From: Phalacrocorax aristotelis
Taxonomy: Eukaryota; Chordata; Aves; Suliformes; Phalacrocoracidae
Direction of reading: 5' to 3'
NCBI RefSeq assembly: GCF_949628215.1
Contig: NC_134276.1
Location: forward strand, 67,496,233 to 67,560,232
DNA length: 64,000 nucleotides
The position numbers and the translations under genes were made by a program. Each line of letters begins with the position of its first letter. Within the stretch, counting starts at the first letter, position 1. The notes below the pieces were generated by a model. That model made no database searches. It saw nothing but the letters and a program-made list of their open reading frames with translations, and was not told the origin of the DNA. Of the stretch, positions 63,835 to 64,000 are shown piece after piece.

Positions 63835-64000
63835 AGTTGCTGAGGCTGGGCGGCACCTCTGGAGATTGTCTAATCCAACCCCACTGCTCAGAGCAGTGCC
63901 AGCTAGAGCTGTTTGCTCAGAACTGTGTCCACTTGAGCTTTGGGTACCTCCAGGGATGGAGACTCCACAACCACTCTGGGAAACCTTTTCCCAGTGTTTA
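63835..64000 (-). mobile_element. CR1 LINE 3' end, minus strand, cut by the window edge
   Basis: The plus strand reads 'ggcacctctggagattgtctaatccaacccc...gggtacctccagggatggagactccacaacc...ccttttcccagtgttta', the reverse complement of the CR1 3' untranslated region and end of ORF2. It continues beyond the right edge. Confidence 0.92.

Overview
The window looks like a piece of a bird genome. Three things point that way: several CR1-type LINE fragments, one ending in the avian ATTCTATG-type 3' tail; a low overall repeat load with long introns; and four exons that read as the start of the vertebrate membrane-protein gene TMEM255B. The species cannot be read from the sequence. Nothing prokaryotic is present, and almost all long open frames outside the named exons and elements are no longer than chance would give.

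Layout. Bases 1-3.6 kb are upstream of the gene and hold an old, broken CR1 LINE on the minus strand. A CpG island (about 3600-4445) carries the TMEM255B promoter and first coding exon (4091-4154). Intron 1 (4155-18413) contains a minus-strand CR1 (8515-9985) and a complete, env-less endogenous retrovirus of 6639 bp on the minus strand (10045-16683) with two 510-bp LTRs. Exon 2 is at 18414-18556, exon 3 at 23541-23603 and exon 4 at 42375-42464. The splice sites are canonical and the phases match (1, 0, 0, 0), giving one continuous 120-codon N-terminal part of the protein. Intron 4 runs off the right edge. I could not find exon 5 within the remaining 21.5 kb. Further CR1 pieces lie at 21236-21595, 46830-47335, 58671-58748 and 63835-64000.

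The part most worth a second look is the retrovirus. Its two LTRs differ at only nine positions, all transitions, but eight of these fall in one 162-bp end and the other 347 bp are identical. Its gag frame starts with a strongly hydrophobic, multi-segment region that I do not recognise from standard Gag proteins. Both LTRs keep a sense-strand open frame of about 130 codons. The pol frame is broken in several places although the catalytic motifs of protease, reverse transcriptase, RNase H and integrase can still be read.

The element lies antisense to TMEM255B inside its first intron, so it may influence the gene only through antisense transcription or its LTR. The remaining intron sequence has microsatellites, homopolymer runs and two small clusters of repeated motifs, and otherwise nothing I can support.
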